NCBI GenBank assembly: GCA_900548815.1
Contig: URLR01000002.1
Span: forward strand, 48,702 to 112,701
Length of the DNA stretch: 64,000 nucleotides
Source: an uncultured Collinsella sp.
GTDB lineage: Bacteria; Actinomycetota; Coriobacteriia; Coriobacteriales; Coriobacteriaceae
Reading direction: 5' to 3'
The notes beneath the pieces were generated by a model. It searched no databases, was not told where the DNA came from, and worked only from the letters and a program-made list of their open reading frames with translations. Position numbers and translations under genes: made by a program. Every line of letters begins with the position of its first letter. Positions within the stretch are counted from its first letter, which is position 1. Below are positions 8,861 to 18,075 of this stretch, piece by piece.

Positions 8861-9712
8861 TTACACGCGGTGGGGCTTTTGGTTGATGCGATACAGCTCG
8901 GCGAGACCCCGCAGCGTCAGTGCGTCGTCTACCGTCAGGCTGTGGCCGACCAACGCCGCGAGCGCCTCGGAATCGTCGCCGGTGATGACAATGGGCACGC
9001 TGCCCTCCCCCGCCGCCTTGGTCGCGCGCATCTCGGCAAGCACCATGTCGAGCATGCCGTCGATGCGGGCTACCTCGCCCAAGACCACGCCCGAGCGCAT
9101 GGCCTCGCGCGTGTTGCGACCGATCACATGCGTGGGCGCCGAGGGCTCGACCTGCGGCAGGCGCGCCGCAGCGGCCGAAAGCGAGCGGGCGCCAAGTGCC
9201 AGACCCGGCGCGATGACGCCGCCCACAAAGGTTCCGTGCGCATCGATGACCTCAATATTGGTCGTCGTGCCCAGGTCGATCACGATGCACGGAGAGCCGT
9301 AGACGGCACGGGCCGCCACGGCGTCGGCAATGCGGTCGGGGCCGATCTCGGCCGGGTCGTCGTAGTGGACGGGCATGCCAGTCTTGAGGCCCGGCCCCAC
9401 CGTGAGCACGCGCCCCGTGCAGGTACGGGAAAGTGCCGCCTTCCACGGGCGCTCGAGCGCCGGGACCACACAGCTCAGCACAGCAGCCGCGGGTACAAGC
9501 GCACCCGGCATGCCCGCATCGGCCGCCAGTGCGGCCATGACCTGCACGAGACGCATGCGCGCCTCGTCTGCTGTGATGCTCGACGGCGTGGTGATCTCGC
9601 ACGCCGCAAACGGACATTCCTGCGCCGCGGCCGAATCCTCTGCAAACAGGCCAAAGCGAATGAACGTGTTGCCCACATCGACCGTCAATATATATGCGCA
9701 CCCATTAAGCAT
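8861..9712 (-). CDS. coaX: Type III pantothenate kinase
   Basis: CoaX phosphorylates pantothenate, the first committed step of coenzyme A synthesis, and depends on a monovalent cation. The start at ATG 9710-9712 (AAAGGAG upstream) gives 283 residues beginning LTVDVGNTFIRFGLF, the phosphate-1 motif with its Asp. IGPDRIADAVAA is the GPDR substrate motif, and VIDLGTTTNIEVID and GGVIAPGLALGARSL are the remaining ASKHA-fold motifs. Length and motifs are normal. CoA supply suits the neighbouring CoA-ester chemistry but is a housekeeping function. Confidence 0.93.
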   Translation of the reverse strand: MLNGCAYILTVDVGNTFIRFGLFAEDSAAAQECPFAACEITTPSSITADEARMRLVQVMAALAADAGMPGALVPAAAVLSCVVPALERPWKAALSRTCTGRVLTVGPGLKTGMPVHYDDPAEIGPDRIADAVAARAVYGSPCIVIDLGTTTNIEVIDAHGTFVGGVIAPGLALGARSLSAAAARLPQVEPSAPTHVIGRNTREAMRSGVVLGEVARIDGMLDMVLAEMRATKAAGEGSVPIVITGDDSEALAALVGHSLTVDDALTLRGLAELYRINQKPHRV

Positions 9713-9904
9713 CGTCGGCGCTCCTTTCGTCTGCCCAGCAGTATATCGCCTACCTAAACCAGTCATCCCAAAATGACTAGCTTGCGGCTATACTGGTGCG
9801 CGGTCGTTTGCGAGCTCACGCGGCGGCCCTTGGTAACCCGACTTCCCGCGCCGTATCCGTAGCGGCGCTCCCGGGGGAAGCGGATATACGCAAAGGAGTT
9901 CTAT

Positions 9905-11608
9905 ATGAGCAATCCCTCGAACCGCGCTTCGATGCGCGGGCAACTCACGCTGCGCGGCGTCGTCATCGGCGTCCTTGGCTGCGTGATCATCACGGCAAGC
10001 TCGGCCTACACCGCCCTCAAGATGGGTGCCCTCCCCTGGCCGATCATTTTCGCTGCCGTCATTTCGCTGTTCTTCCTGAAGCTCATGGGCAACGCCAGCC
10101 TCAACGAGGCCAACGTCACCCACACCATCATGTCCGCAGGCGCCATGGTCGCTGGCGGTCTGGCGTTTACCATCCCGGGCGCCTGGATGCTGGGCTATGC
10201 CGACCAGATCAGTTGGCTCGACATGTTTATCGTGGCACTCGCCGGCACTATCCTAGGCCTGCTGGCCACGGCACTCATCCACCGTCACTTTATCGTTGAC
10301 GCCGCGCTTGAGTTCCCCACCGGCAACGCCGCAGCTCAGACCCTGCGCGCGACCGAGGCCGGCGGCAAGACCGGCAAGCAGCTCTTTGGCTCCATGGCCA
10401 TCGCCGGCATCTACAGCGTGCTGCGCGACGCTCTGGGCATTGTGCCCAGCATGCTGTGTACGCTCAATATCCCCGGCGTGACCTTTGCCATCTATAACTC
10501 GCCCATGTTGCTGTCCATCGGCTTTTTGGTGGGCTTCGCCCCCGTCGCGTTCTGGTTTGCCGGCGCGCTGCTGGGCAACTTTGGCATCATCGTTGGCGGC
10601 ACCGCTGCCGGTCTGTTCGATGTTGTGACCGCACAGGGCATTGTTAAGTCCCTGGGTATGGGCCTCATGATGGGCTTTGGCGTCGCCGTCGTCCTCAAGG
10701 ACATCCTGCCGCAGGTCGCCGGTATCGTCCGCGGCCTCGCCGCCGACAGCTCCACCGACACCGACGAGCAGTCGCTCATCTCGGGCTCCCTTAAGCTCGA
10801 CGCCGGCATCATCGGCCTGGGCGCCGCCGCCATCGCCGTGATCGTCGCCATCGCGCTCGACCTTGGTCCCGTTCCAGCCGTCATCGTCACGCTGTTCACC
10901 TTTGTCACCACCATCATGAGCGCGCAGAGCTGCGGCCAGACGGGCATCGACCCCATGGAGATCTTCGGCCTCATCGTCATGCTCATCGTTGCCGCCTTCG
11001 CACAGCTCGCTCAGGTCAAGCTGTTCTTTATCGCCGGCATCGTGGCCGTAGCGTGCGGCCTTGCGGGTGACGTCATGAACGACTTTAAGGCCGGCGCCGT
11101 GCTGGGCACCAACCCGCGCGCACAGTGGGTCGGCCAGGCCATCGGCGGCATTGTGGGCGCCCTGGTCGCCGCCGCCGTCATGGTCGCGCTCGTCACCGCC
11201 TATGGCCCGGACGCCTTTGGCCCCGACAAGAGCTTTGTGGCCGCGCAGGCAAGCGTGGTCGCCACCATGGTCTCGGGCATCCCGAGCGTGCCGTGGTTCG
11301 CAGGCGGCTTTATCGCCGGCATCGTCATGTACTGGCTCGGCATTCCGGCCATGATGATCGGCCTGGGCGTGTACCTGCCGTTCTATATGTCGCTCACGGC
11401 CTTCCTGGGCTCCTGCGTTAAGCTCGCCTACGACAAGTGGGCCGCTCACCGCGACGCCGAAGCCGGTCTTTCAGACGAGGAAAAGGCCGCCAAGGACGCC
11501 GCCTTCCAGGAGCAGGGCCTGGTTGTCGCCAGCGGCCTGCTCGGTGGCGAGTCTATCGTCGGCGTTATCCTGGCGTTTGTCTCTGTTGGCCTGAGCCTGC
11601 TGGGATAA
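9905..11608 (+). CDS. OPT family oligopeptide transporter
   Basis: This 567-residue polytopic protein has about 14 hydrophobic segments. The N-terminal motif LTLRGVVIGVLGCVIITASS and the following SLNEANVTHTIMSAGA and EFPTGNAAAQTLRA are characteristic of bacterial OPT transporters, which import short peptides by proton coupling. A polar loop near residues 278-292 (ADSSTDTDEQ) probably faces the cytoplasm. AAAGGAG lies seven bases before ATG. It is monocistronic, with a strong terminator at 11672. The substrate in this organism cannot be told from the sequence. Confidence 0.9.
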   Translation: MSNPSNRASMRGQLTLRGVVIGVLGCVIITASSAYTALKMGALPWPIIFAAVISLFFLKLMGNASLNEANVTHTIMSAGAMVAGGLAFTIPGAWMLGYADQISWLDMFIVALAGTILGLLATALIHRHFIVDAALEFPTGNAAAQTLRATEAGGKTGKQLFGSMAIAGIYSVLRDALGIVPSMLCTLNIPGVTFAIYNSPMLLSIGFLVGFAPVAFWFAGALLGNFGIIVGGTAAGLFDVVTAQGIVKSLGMGLMMGFGVAVVLKDILPQVAGIVRGLAADSSTDTDEQSLISGSLKLDAGIIGLGAAAIAVIVAIALDLGPVPAVIVTLFTFVTTIMSAQSCGQTGIDPMEIFGLIVMLIVAAFAQLAQVKLFFIAGIVAVACGLAGDVMNDFKAGAVLGTNPRAQWVGQAIGGIVGALVAAAVMVALVTAYGPDAFGPDKSFVAAQASVVATMVSGIPSVPWFAGGFIAGIVMYWLGIPAMMIGLGVYLPFYMSLTAFLGSCVKLAYDKWAAHRDAEAGLSDEEKAAKDAAFQEQGLVVASGLLGGESIVGVILAFVSVGLSLLG

Positions 11609-11671
11609 GCTGAGCAGTAGCTCGCTCGCACTTTAGCGACAGCCCGGTCGCAATCATATTGCCTACGGTTT

Positions 11672-11711
11672 GCCCGGTCGGTAGCTTTTGTGGCTACCGA
11701 CCGGGCTTTTT
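11672..11711 (+). terminator. Terminator of the OPT transporter gene
   Basis: A 14-bp perfect stem (GCCCGGTCGGTAGC and its complement ending at 11706) with loop TTTTGTG is followed by TTTTTG. Confidence 0.9.
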
Positions 11712-11718
11712 GATGCCA

Positions 11719-11764
11719 ATACAAAGAAAGGCCGGCGCGCTGCGTATCACAGCACGCCGGCCTT
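11719..11764 (-). terminator. Terminator of the coiled-coil surface protein gene
   Basis: Arms AAGGCCGGCG (11728-11737) and CGCCGGCCTT (11755-11764) form the stem. On the minus strand the stem is followed by TCTTTGTATT. Confidence 0.75.
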
Positions 11765-11831
11765 ATCGGTCGAGCCATCGAGTCGGTCTCGCAATTAACC
11801 GCAGTTCATTGCGAGACCAGTACTCAAAATG

Positions 11832-14800
11832 CTACATGTGCTTGCGGCGACGATCGCCCAGCGTCACGCCCGCAGCTACGAGCGTAATGCCGCCGATGAC
11901 GAAGACCTCGCCCGCAAGCGCGGAGTTATCACCCGTCTGGGCGAGCGCGCCATCTGCGGCCTGCTTCTTGGCAGCGGGGGCCTTTGCGGCGGCCTGCGCA
12001 ACCTGGGGCTTAGCCTGCGGCTCGGCCTTGGGATGATATTTGTCGTACTCGGCCTGTGCGGCTGCCAGGGCTTCCTTGGCATCGTTAAGCTCTGCCAACG
12101 CGGCGGCATAGGCGTCGTTGGCGTCGGACAGCTTGGCATCGGCGTCGGCCTCGGCCTGTCTCAGACCCGTCTCGGCGTCAACGGCGGCCTTATAGCGAGC
12201 ATAGGCAGCATCGAGCTTGGGCAGCTGATTTTGCGCCGTCCAGCCCGCGTTGAATACCGTTACGCCAGTGGCAAGGGAAGCCTCATCATCGACATGCTCA
12301 AGATCGGCCTGAAGGGTCTGATCAGCAGCAAGCTCGGTCTGGGCATCGGCGATGGCCTTTTTGGCGTCCTCGACTGCCTGGTTGGCGGCATCGAGCTGAT
12401 CCTGAGCAGTGTTCACGCCGGCGCGGGCGGCAGCAAGGGCTGCCTTGGCATCATCCAGCGCCTTCTGAGCATCAGCGTAACGCTGGAATGCAACATTCGC
12501 GGCGGCAAGGGCCGTCTGGGCAGACGTAGCCTCCTGCTGTGCGGCGGCAAGTACCTGCTTCTTGTTGGTGACAGCTTGCTGCGCGTTCGAGAGGGCCGTT
12601 ACCGCGGCAGTCGCTGTGGCCTCGGCATCGTTAACGCCAGCCTGGGCGACATCGTCGGCCGCCTTTGCCTTGTCATACGCCTCGTTAGCCTGATCGGACT
12701 CTGTCCTAGCGGCATCGAGCTTGGCGGTAAGGTCCTTGACCGAAGCGGTAGCCTCGTCATACGCCTCTTTGGCCTTATCGGACTTTGTCTTGGCGGCATC
12801 GTAGCCGCTCTGAGCATTCAGTTTACGAGTCGAAGCCTTAGATGCGTTCGTCTGGCATTCGGTGAGCGTCGCGTTGGCCTTGTCGAGAGCAGTCTGAGCA
12901 GCGGTGGCTTCGCTCTTGGCGGCTTCGAGCTTCTGATTAAGCGCGTCAATGTCAATGCCAGAGCCATCAAACTCGCTCTTGGCGGCGTCATAGGCACCCT
13001 TGGCGGTTGCAGTGGCAGCCTGAGCACTCTCATACTCGCCCTTGGCGGTATTCATCGCGTTACCAGCCGCCTTATAGTCCTCGTATGCACGGCTGGATTC
13101 ATTCACCTTAACCCAATAAGTATCCCTCTTTGCTCCAAAGTCCTTCTGAGCTTTTGTAAGCTTGCTTTCAAGTTGCGCCAGCTGATTCTTTTGCTCTTGC
13201 GTTACGTCGGCACCATATGCAGAGTCGATGTAATCGTTCACGAGTTTCTTGAAATCCGCGACGGAGAAATCGCAGTCGGACGAGTCAAAGGAAAAATCGT
13301 TGATCACGCAGGCGCCGACGTTGTCTCCCTTTCCATTGCCAACACCAAATCCCATCGCAACATAATCCGGATGGATAATATTCAAGTAATGGCCAACCTG
13401 ACTATAAAAACTGGGGTCGCTCATATACAGCAAGTATGCATGTGTTTTGTACTGCTCATACGATGGGTCCGACGCAACTTTTTCGTCCCAAACCCGCTTC
13501 TCTTCTGTGTACCAGCCGGTATAGGGGTCGCCAAGCGTGTCAATCGTCTCTCCACCCGTATAGGCATAGTCCAGTGTCGACGATAAATTCTCCGCATTTG
13601 AATAGTGCTGGGCGTGAAGACCTGTGTGCGCTGAGTAGTTTACCTGCAGCACTGCCGCCGCCGTCTGCTTCAGGCTCACAGATAGCTCGCCAAGCCCGTT
13701 GGCTTTCCTAATATTGTTCAACGTATCCATATACGTCAGCGCATTCTTTAGTTGTTCGAATGAAAATGAAGACGTATTGTGCGTTCCATCGTTGTCGACA
13801 TATTGATCAAACCAATCAGCCTTGTTGATGCCGGCGGCGGCGTTACCGCTCAACCAAGCCGATGCAATGCGCGCATTTGCGCGCTGCGCATCGGTATAGG
13901 ACGAGTCATTCGCAATGGAGTCCATTAAACCAATCACGCCCTGCTTGGCTTTTTCCTGGTCGACCGTCATGGTCGATTTCAATGCATCAATCTGTCCTTC
14001 GAGATCGCCAAGCAGCTGATTAGCCTCGCCGAGTTCCTTCTCGGCCACATCCTCCGCCTCGTATGCCGCCTTGCATTCGGCGCGTTTGTCGTCCCTATCC
14101 TTTACGGCCTGATCGTAGGCAGCTTTCTTGCCCGCTTCAGTCTGCTGAGCTTGCTCGTAAGCAGCCTTGGCGGTGTTGTATTCGCTGGTCAGATCACCGA
14201 GTTTGCCGTTAGCTTCGTCGAATGCAGTCTGCGCAGACGACACGGCAGCGTTGGCGGCGTTGGCCTTCTCCTGCGCGGCAGTGACAGCAGCCTGGGCGGT
14301 CTGCAGGTTCGCCTGAGCGGTCGCGTCGGCAGTCGTCGCGGCATCGAGTTCGGCCTTCGCGGTCTTGAGCTCGCTAGCGGCAGCTACCTTGGCGGCCTCG
14401 AGCGCTTTCAGGTCGACGCCCGTGCCAGAAGTAGCGGCATCGAGCGCTTTCTGGGCGTCGTTCAGCTTATCCTGGGCATTGTTGCGCGCGGTGGTCGCAG
14501 CGGCAAGGATAGTGGCAGTCTCCTTCTTCTTGGCCTTGGCAGTCGTCAGAGCAGACTCGGCGTCGCTCTTTGCCTTCTCAGCATTGGCGGCGGCGGTCCT
14601 AGCTGCCGCAAGCTCACCCTCGGCCTTCTTCACATCGGCATTCGCCGCATCAAGCTTTGCCTGCGCGTCCTCGACGTCCTTCTTGGCGGCCTCGTACTTG
14701 TCCATATCCATGACATTGAGCTTGTCCTGGGCATCCTTGAGTGTCTTCTCGGCCTCGCCCCGCTTCGCCTTGGCATCCGCAAGCGCCTGGGTCTTGTCCT

Positions 14801-15323
14801 CAACGCTCTTCTTGGCCTGGTCGAGCTGGCCGTTCAGGTCGTCCAGCTTCTTTTGCTGCTGCTCGGCCTTGTCGACGGTCGCCTTGAGCTCGTCGATCTT
14901 CTCCTGAAGCGCGGCGACTTCTGCCGCATTCTGCTCGGTCGCGTTATCGGTCACGGCCTGTGAAGCCTGGTCTTTTTGCTGTTGAGCCTGCTTCTGCGCC
15001 TGGGCCGCGGCATCGGCCTTCTTTTGAGCCGCATCATAGGCCGCCTTGGCAGCCTCAAACTGCTTTGCCGACTCCTCGGCCAGCTGCGCCGCCGTCTTCG
15101 CGACCGCCTGGTTGCCGGCAACGACGGTGCTCTCGATGGGGCTTTCGCCCTTTGCGGCATCGGTGGTGTCACCGGTCGGCGCGGCAATTGCCGCCAGCGG
15201 CGACATGAGCGGCTGGGCGATGAGGCCTGCCGTCAAAACGGTCGCGACGGCGCGGTTGGCGACACCCCTCACGTTGACGGTCTTGGCTGGAGACGAAAGA
15301 TGCTTTGGACTGTACTTTGCCAT
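11832..15323 (-). CDS. Cell-wall anchored coiled-coil protein with central CAP domain
   Basis: The start is ATG 15321-15323, with GGGAG upstream, giving 1163 residues. A signal peptide (residues 1-46, ending PLAAIAAP) precedes a heptad-rich Ala/Lys/Glu/Asp coiled coil at about 75-510. A globular region at about 520-700 has CAP/SCP-like features (NNIRKANGLGELSVS, NAENLSS, GHYLNIIHPDYVAMGFG). A second coiled coil (about 720-1110) follows, then an Ala/Pro/Lys stretch and a sorting signal: LAQTGD at 1127, a hydrophobic helix and the tail DRRRKHM. LAQTG replaces LPxTG, so a matching class of sortase is inferred. The shape is a long stalk presenting a CAP domain. Function in adhesion is inference. 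Confidence 0.88.
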   Translation of the reverse strand: MAKYSPKHLSSPAKTVNVRGVANRAVATVLTAGLIAQPLMSPLAAIAAPTGDTTDAAKGESPIESTVVAGNQAVAKTAAQLAEESAKQFEAAKAAYDAAQKKADAAAQAQKQAQQQKDQASQAVTDNATEQNAAEVAALQEKIDELKATVDKAEQQQKKLDDLNGQLDQAKKSVEDKTQALADAKAKRGEAEKTLKDAQDKLNVMDMDKYEAAKKDVEDAQAKLDAANADVKKAEGELAAARTAAANAEKAKSDAESALTTAKAKKKETATILAAATTARNNAQDKLNDAQKALDAATSGTGVDLKALEAAKVAAASELKTAKAELDAATTADATAQANLQTAQAAVTAAQEKANAANAAVSSAQTAFDEANGKLGDLTSEYNTAKAAYEQAQQTEAGKKAAYDQAVKDRDDKRAECKAAYEAEDVAEKELGEANQLLGDLEGQIDALKSTMTVDQEKAKQGVIGLMDSIANDSSYTDAQRANARIASAWLSGNAAAGINKADWFDQYVDNDGTHNTSSFSFEQLKNALTYMDTLNNIRKANGLGELSVSLKQTAAAVLQVNYSAHTGLHAQHYSNAENLSSTLDYAYTGGETIDTLGDPYTGWYTEEKRVWDEKVASDPSYEQYKTHAYLLYMSDPSFYSQVGHYLNIIHPDYVAMGFGVGNGKGDNVGACVINDFSFDSSDCDFSVADFKKLVNDYIDSAYGADVTQEQKNQLAQLESKLTKAQKDFGAKRDTYWVKVNESSRAYEDYKAAGNAMNTAKGEYESAQAATATAKGAYDAAKSEFDGSGIDIDALNQKLEAAKSEATAAQTALDKANATLTECQTNASKASTRKLNAQSGYDAAKTKSDKAKEAYDEATASVKDLTAKLDAARTESDQANEAYDKAKAADDVAQAGVNDAEATATAAVTALSNAQQAVTNKKQVLAAAQQEATSAQTALAAANVAFQRYADAQKALDDAKAALAAARAGVNTAQDQLDAANQAVEDAKKAIADAQTELAADQTLQADLEHVDDEASLATGVTVFNAGWTAQNQLPKLDAAYARYKAAVDAETGLRQAEADADAKLSDANDAYAAALAELNDAKEALAAAQAEYDKYHPKAEPQAKPQVAQAAAKAPAAKKQAADGALAQTGDNSALAGEVFVIGGITLVAAGVTLGDRRRKHM

Positions 15324-15611
15324 GTTGTGCTCCCTTCGACACAACGCTATCTGCGTTACCGCGAGTCTAGGGCCGCATATCCCGATCTTTGTTGCGCAAC
15401 AATGCGGCAAAGCGGGCAAGCCGGTTGTTCAACAGCTTTCGACACAGTTCTGTCACATATGCAGTTGAGATTGATTCATTTTGCGAGGCGTTGCTAAATG
15501 CAGGCAAAGCCGTTTGGACGCCCCATCCCGCGCCCCGGAATCCGTTCCACTTGCCACGGTGTAGAGTAATAGCAGCAAGCGCAACGCGGCCCGTGCTAGA
15601 ACGAGGTGGAC

Positions 15612-16751
15612 ATGGAACTCGACAAACAACAGCTCAAGCGATTGCGCGAGCGCCATCATCGGCGCCACGGCATCCGCCCTGCCCATAGCGAGGCGGCTGA
15701 GCAGGCAAGTCGCTTTTTGAAGCAGGCATTCAACATTCGCGAGGGCCGCGCGCCCTACCGCGTGATTCGCAAGCGCTTTGTAAACGGGGCGCGCCTGACC
15801 GGCTCTCACCTGTGCATCCTCATCATCGCCATGCTCATCGCGAGCATCGGCCTCGATATCGACTCGGACATTGCCATCGTGGGCGCCATGCTCATCTGCC
15901 CGCTCATGGGCTCGGTTCTTGCCATGGCATACGGTATTGCTACGCTTGACCGCGAGATTGCCGTCGAGGCCGTCGCCGGCCTCGCGCTGCAGATGGTCTT
16001 TTGCCTGGTCACGTCCACGCTGTACTTTAAGCTCTCGCCCCTTGGCACCACCACTGCCGCCATCATCGACAACTCGACACCCACCGTATGGGACCTTGCA
16101 GTCGCGCTCGCGGGCGGCTTTGCGGGCGGGCTGGGCAACTCGCGCGACCAGGAACCCGCCACGCTCATCGCCGGCGTGGCCGTGGCGACCGCGCTCATGC
16201 CGCCCCTGTGCGCGGCTGGTTACGGCATCGCCATTGCGAGCGGGTCGCTGTTCCTCTCGGCCCTCTACGAGTTTGGCATCAACGTGGTCTTTATCGCGCT
16301 GGCCGCCGAAGCCGTGCTGCTTCTTTTGCGCGTGCCGCTCAAGCGCGACCTCAACGGCGACGGCATTGTAACTGCCGAGGAAAATGCCGAGGTCGATGAG
16401 CTGTCGCGCAAGGTGCGCCGCCGTATCATTGTGGGCACGGTGATCTTTGCCATCCCCTGCATCGTTATGACGGCTGGCTCCATTGGCTCGGCGCAGGCCG
16501 GCGTGCAAGACGGCTACGACGTCACCGAAACTACGCGCGAGCTTGCCGCGGTGCTGCCGGGCTTTAAGGACTACACCGTCGCCGTCGAGACCTCGGCTAC
16601 CGAAGGCGAGGAGGAGGGTATCGTCGAGCGCGAGATTGTCGCCCATGTGACGACAAGCGAGGCGCTTGGGGCACACGACCGTCACGTCGCCCGCAAGCTC
16701 ATCGACCTCAACGTGCCCGAGCTCGATCGCGTGGAGTTTGACGTGAAGTAA
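15612..16751 (+). CDS. DUF389 family membrane protein with EF-hand-like loop
   Basis: DUF389 proteins are polytopic membrane proteins of uncertain role. Family landmarks are SHLCILIIAMLIASIGL, VGAMLICPLMGSVLAMAYG, and PPLCAAGYGIA after GGLGNSRDQEPATLIAGVA. Six or so helices precede a soluble C-terminal domain (about residues 305-379). Between helices, residues 246-257 read DLNGDGIVTAEE, a match to the 12-residue EF-hand/dockerin calcium loop (acidic or Asn at 1, 3, 5, Gly at 6, Glu at 12). The nearby run of Arg suggests the cytoplasmic face. I use ATG 15612, with GAGG five bases before; an upstream GTG at 15606 is possible. Confidence 0.85.
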   Translation: MELDKQQLKRLRERHHRRHGIRPAHSEAAEQASRFLKQAFNIREGRAPYRVIRKRFVNGARLTGSHLCILIIAMLIASIGLDIDSDIAIVGAMLICPLMGSVLAMAYGIATLDREIAVEAVAGLALQMVFCLVTSTLYFKLSPLGTTTAAIIDNSTPTVWDLAVALAGGFAGGLGNSRDQEPATLIAGVAVATALMPPLCAAGYGIAIASGSLFLSALYEFGINVVFIALAAEAVLLLLRVPLKRDLNGDGIVTAEENAEVDELSRKVRRRIIVGTVIFAIPCIVMTAGSIGSAQAGVQDGYDVTETTRELAAVLPGFKDYTVAVETSATEGEEEGIVEREIVAHVTTSEALGAHDRHVARKLIDLNVPELDRVEFDVK

Positions 16752-16825
16752 TGCCGGCGCGGGATGAGCGCTCGCACGGACGCAAGTTATGACGAGGCGC
16801 AGACGCGATACGGACACGAGCAAAT

Positions 16826-16865
16826 AGCGGGGTTCAGTTCACACCCGCGCCCCGCTCGCCGTTTT
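16826..16865 (+). terminator. Possible terminator after the DUF389 gene
   Basis: AGCGGGG (16826-16832) pairs with CCCCGCT (16850-16856), followed by CGCCGTTTTATT. The stem is short and the loop long, so confidence is modest. Confidence 0.4.
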
Positions 16866-16876
16866 ATTGCCGTGAA

Positions 16877-17326
16877 TCAACTGGCCGGATCGACCTCGCC
16901 AGACTCCACCGTAAACGCCGGATCGGTGCCCACAAGATAAAATCGGGTCACCTTAGTATTTCTAATTAGGTAAATCTGCCCCTGATTGCGTCGGCGCGAC
17001 ATATACGCCACGTGGACCGTACCGAATTCTTCGCCGTTTTCCCTCTTTAACACCAGGATATTGGGGTCGTCCATACGCTTAAACTGCCCGTCTGCGCAGA
17101 TTCCGTCTTGGTCGACCAGCTGCCATCGACAGTTGTCCTCCTCAAGAAAAGCCAGGGTTTCCCGACTCGTTTTGTCATCCCGATAGTAACCATCAATGGC
17201 AAACCCTTCGGAAGCGCATTCCTGCATATAGGACGTTTCTCGGCTTATAGCAAACAGCCCTGTAGCGCCCAGGAGCACAGCCAGACAGACCACTGCAAGG
17301 GTTATCGAAATAGCACTGCGACCCAT
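16877..17326 (-). CDS. Hypothetical membrane-anchored protein
   Basis: This 149-residue protein begins with a single hydrophobic helix (residues 5-27, SITLAVVCLAVLLGATGLF), a signal anchor or uncleaved signal. A soluble domain follows with two Cys residues (C37 and C66), possibly a disulfide outside the cell, although a third Cys at about 77 makes pairing unclear. Motifs such as DNCRWQLVDQDG and ILVLKRENGEEFGTVHVAYM suggest a small beta-rich domain. I do not recognise the family. It lies alone between DUF389 and the sulfotransferase remnant. Confidence 0.65.
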   Translation of the reverse strand: MGRSAISITLAVVCLAVLLGATGLFAISRETSYMQECASEGFAIDGYYRDDKTSRETLAFLEEDNCRWQLVDQDGICADGQFKRMDDPNILVLKRENGEEFGTVHVAYMSRRRNQGQIYLIRNTKVTRFYLVGTDPAFTVESGEVDPAS

Positions 17327-17379
17327 GTTAGCCCAACCGATAGTTGTTTAACGGAGCGCGAAACATACCTGGAACCTCC

Positions 17380-17434
17380 GATATCAGGGGGAACGTCGCC
17401 AGCGGGCTGGCGACAACTATATGTTTCTGATATC
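17380..17434. repeat. Nested inverted repeat between small genes
   Basis: An outer pair GATATCAG/CTGATATC (17380-17387 and 17427-17434) encloses a 9-bp perfect stem GTCGCCAGC/GCTGGCGAC (17395-17403 and 17406-17414). It lies just past the 3' end of the sulfotransferase remnant on the minus strand and could stop or stabilise its transcript. Confidence 0.45.
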
Positions 17435-17516
17435 AAAACATATGGCTGCTACTCGCGGAGGGAATATCGGCGAGCGGCGTGTTTTCATACTCCATTGGTT
17501 AAACCTAAGCGCAGCG

Positions 17517-17999
17517 CTACAGCTCGTACTTGTACACGCGGTAGATGTACTTTTCGGCTTCCATCTCGTAGGTGGTGATGGCCAGACCGTACCGATCGTA
17601 CTCGGTGAAGGTCTTGGCCTGGCCCGAAGCCACGAGCATACTATTCGAATCGCCAACGCGCTGTGCACTGCTCACATAGCCCGAAAACGGCACGGCGATC
17701 TGGTCCTCAAGCTCGTAGGTGCGCGCCGTCTCGTCCACTGTAAAGATGCGCCCAAACGAATGCGTGCCCTTGTTGTAGTCGGTCACCACCGCGGAGCCCA
17801 GCTGGCCCCAGTCGAACTTGGGATAGCTTTCGGCCGCACCAAAGTTGTTGTCGTACAGCAGCACCTAGTAGCGACCGGTCGTTGCCGTGTCAGAACTCGG
17901 CAGATACGTCACGCTGTGCTGGCCCGCGCTGAGCGAAAAATCGCCCTGGGCCTGCAGTAACTTGCCTTCAAAGCCCGAGCCGGCCCATTGCCACTCCTT
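17517..17999 (-). pseudogene. Arylsulfotransferase (AssT-like) C-terminal remnant
   Basis: Reading the minus strand from about 17999 gives KEWQWAGSGFEGK, then GQHSVTYLPSSDTATTGRY, then an in-frame TAG at 17868-17870, then LLYDNNFGAAESYPKF and a C-terminal part ending YIYRVYKYEL at 17517. GQHSVTYLP followed by a DNN turn, and the later beta strands (SFGRIFTVDE, SSAQRVGDSNSMLVASG), resemble the propeller end of aryl-sulfate sulfotransferases. The N-terminal two thirds are absent, and the frame upstream meets the 3-hydroxyacyl-CoA dehydrogenase gene. It is most likely a decayed gene. The 115 codons after the TAG could still be translated from a GTG. Family identity is by pattern only. Confidence 0.6.
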
Positions 18000-18026
18000 T
18001 CTATTTCTGGGTCCATCTTCTCACTG

Positions 18027-18075
18027 TTGGCGGCCGAAAATGATCCGTTTTCCTCCGTCCCCGAGGGATCATTTT
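18027..18075 (-). terminator. Possible terminator after the 3-hydroxyacyl-CoA dehydrogenase
   Basis: AAAATGATCC and GGGATCATTTTTT form an inverted repeat just past the gene's stop codon. The long interior (GTTTTCCTCCGTCCCCGA) makes it a loose hairpin. Confidence 0.4.

Noticed and set aside
10253..11449. Long antisense frame inside the OPT transporter
   Set aside because: Its composition (His, Asp, Gly-rich) is a shadow of hydrophobic codons on the other strand; it has no ribosome site.
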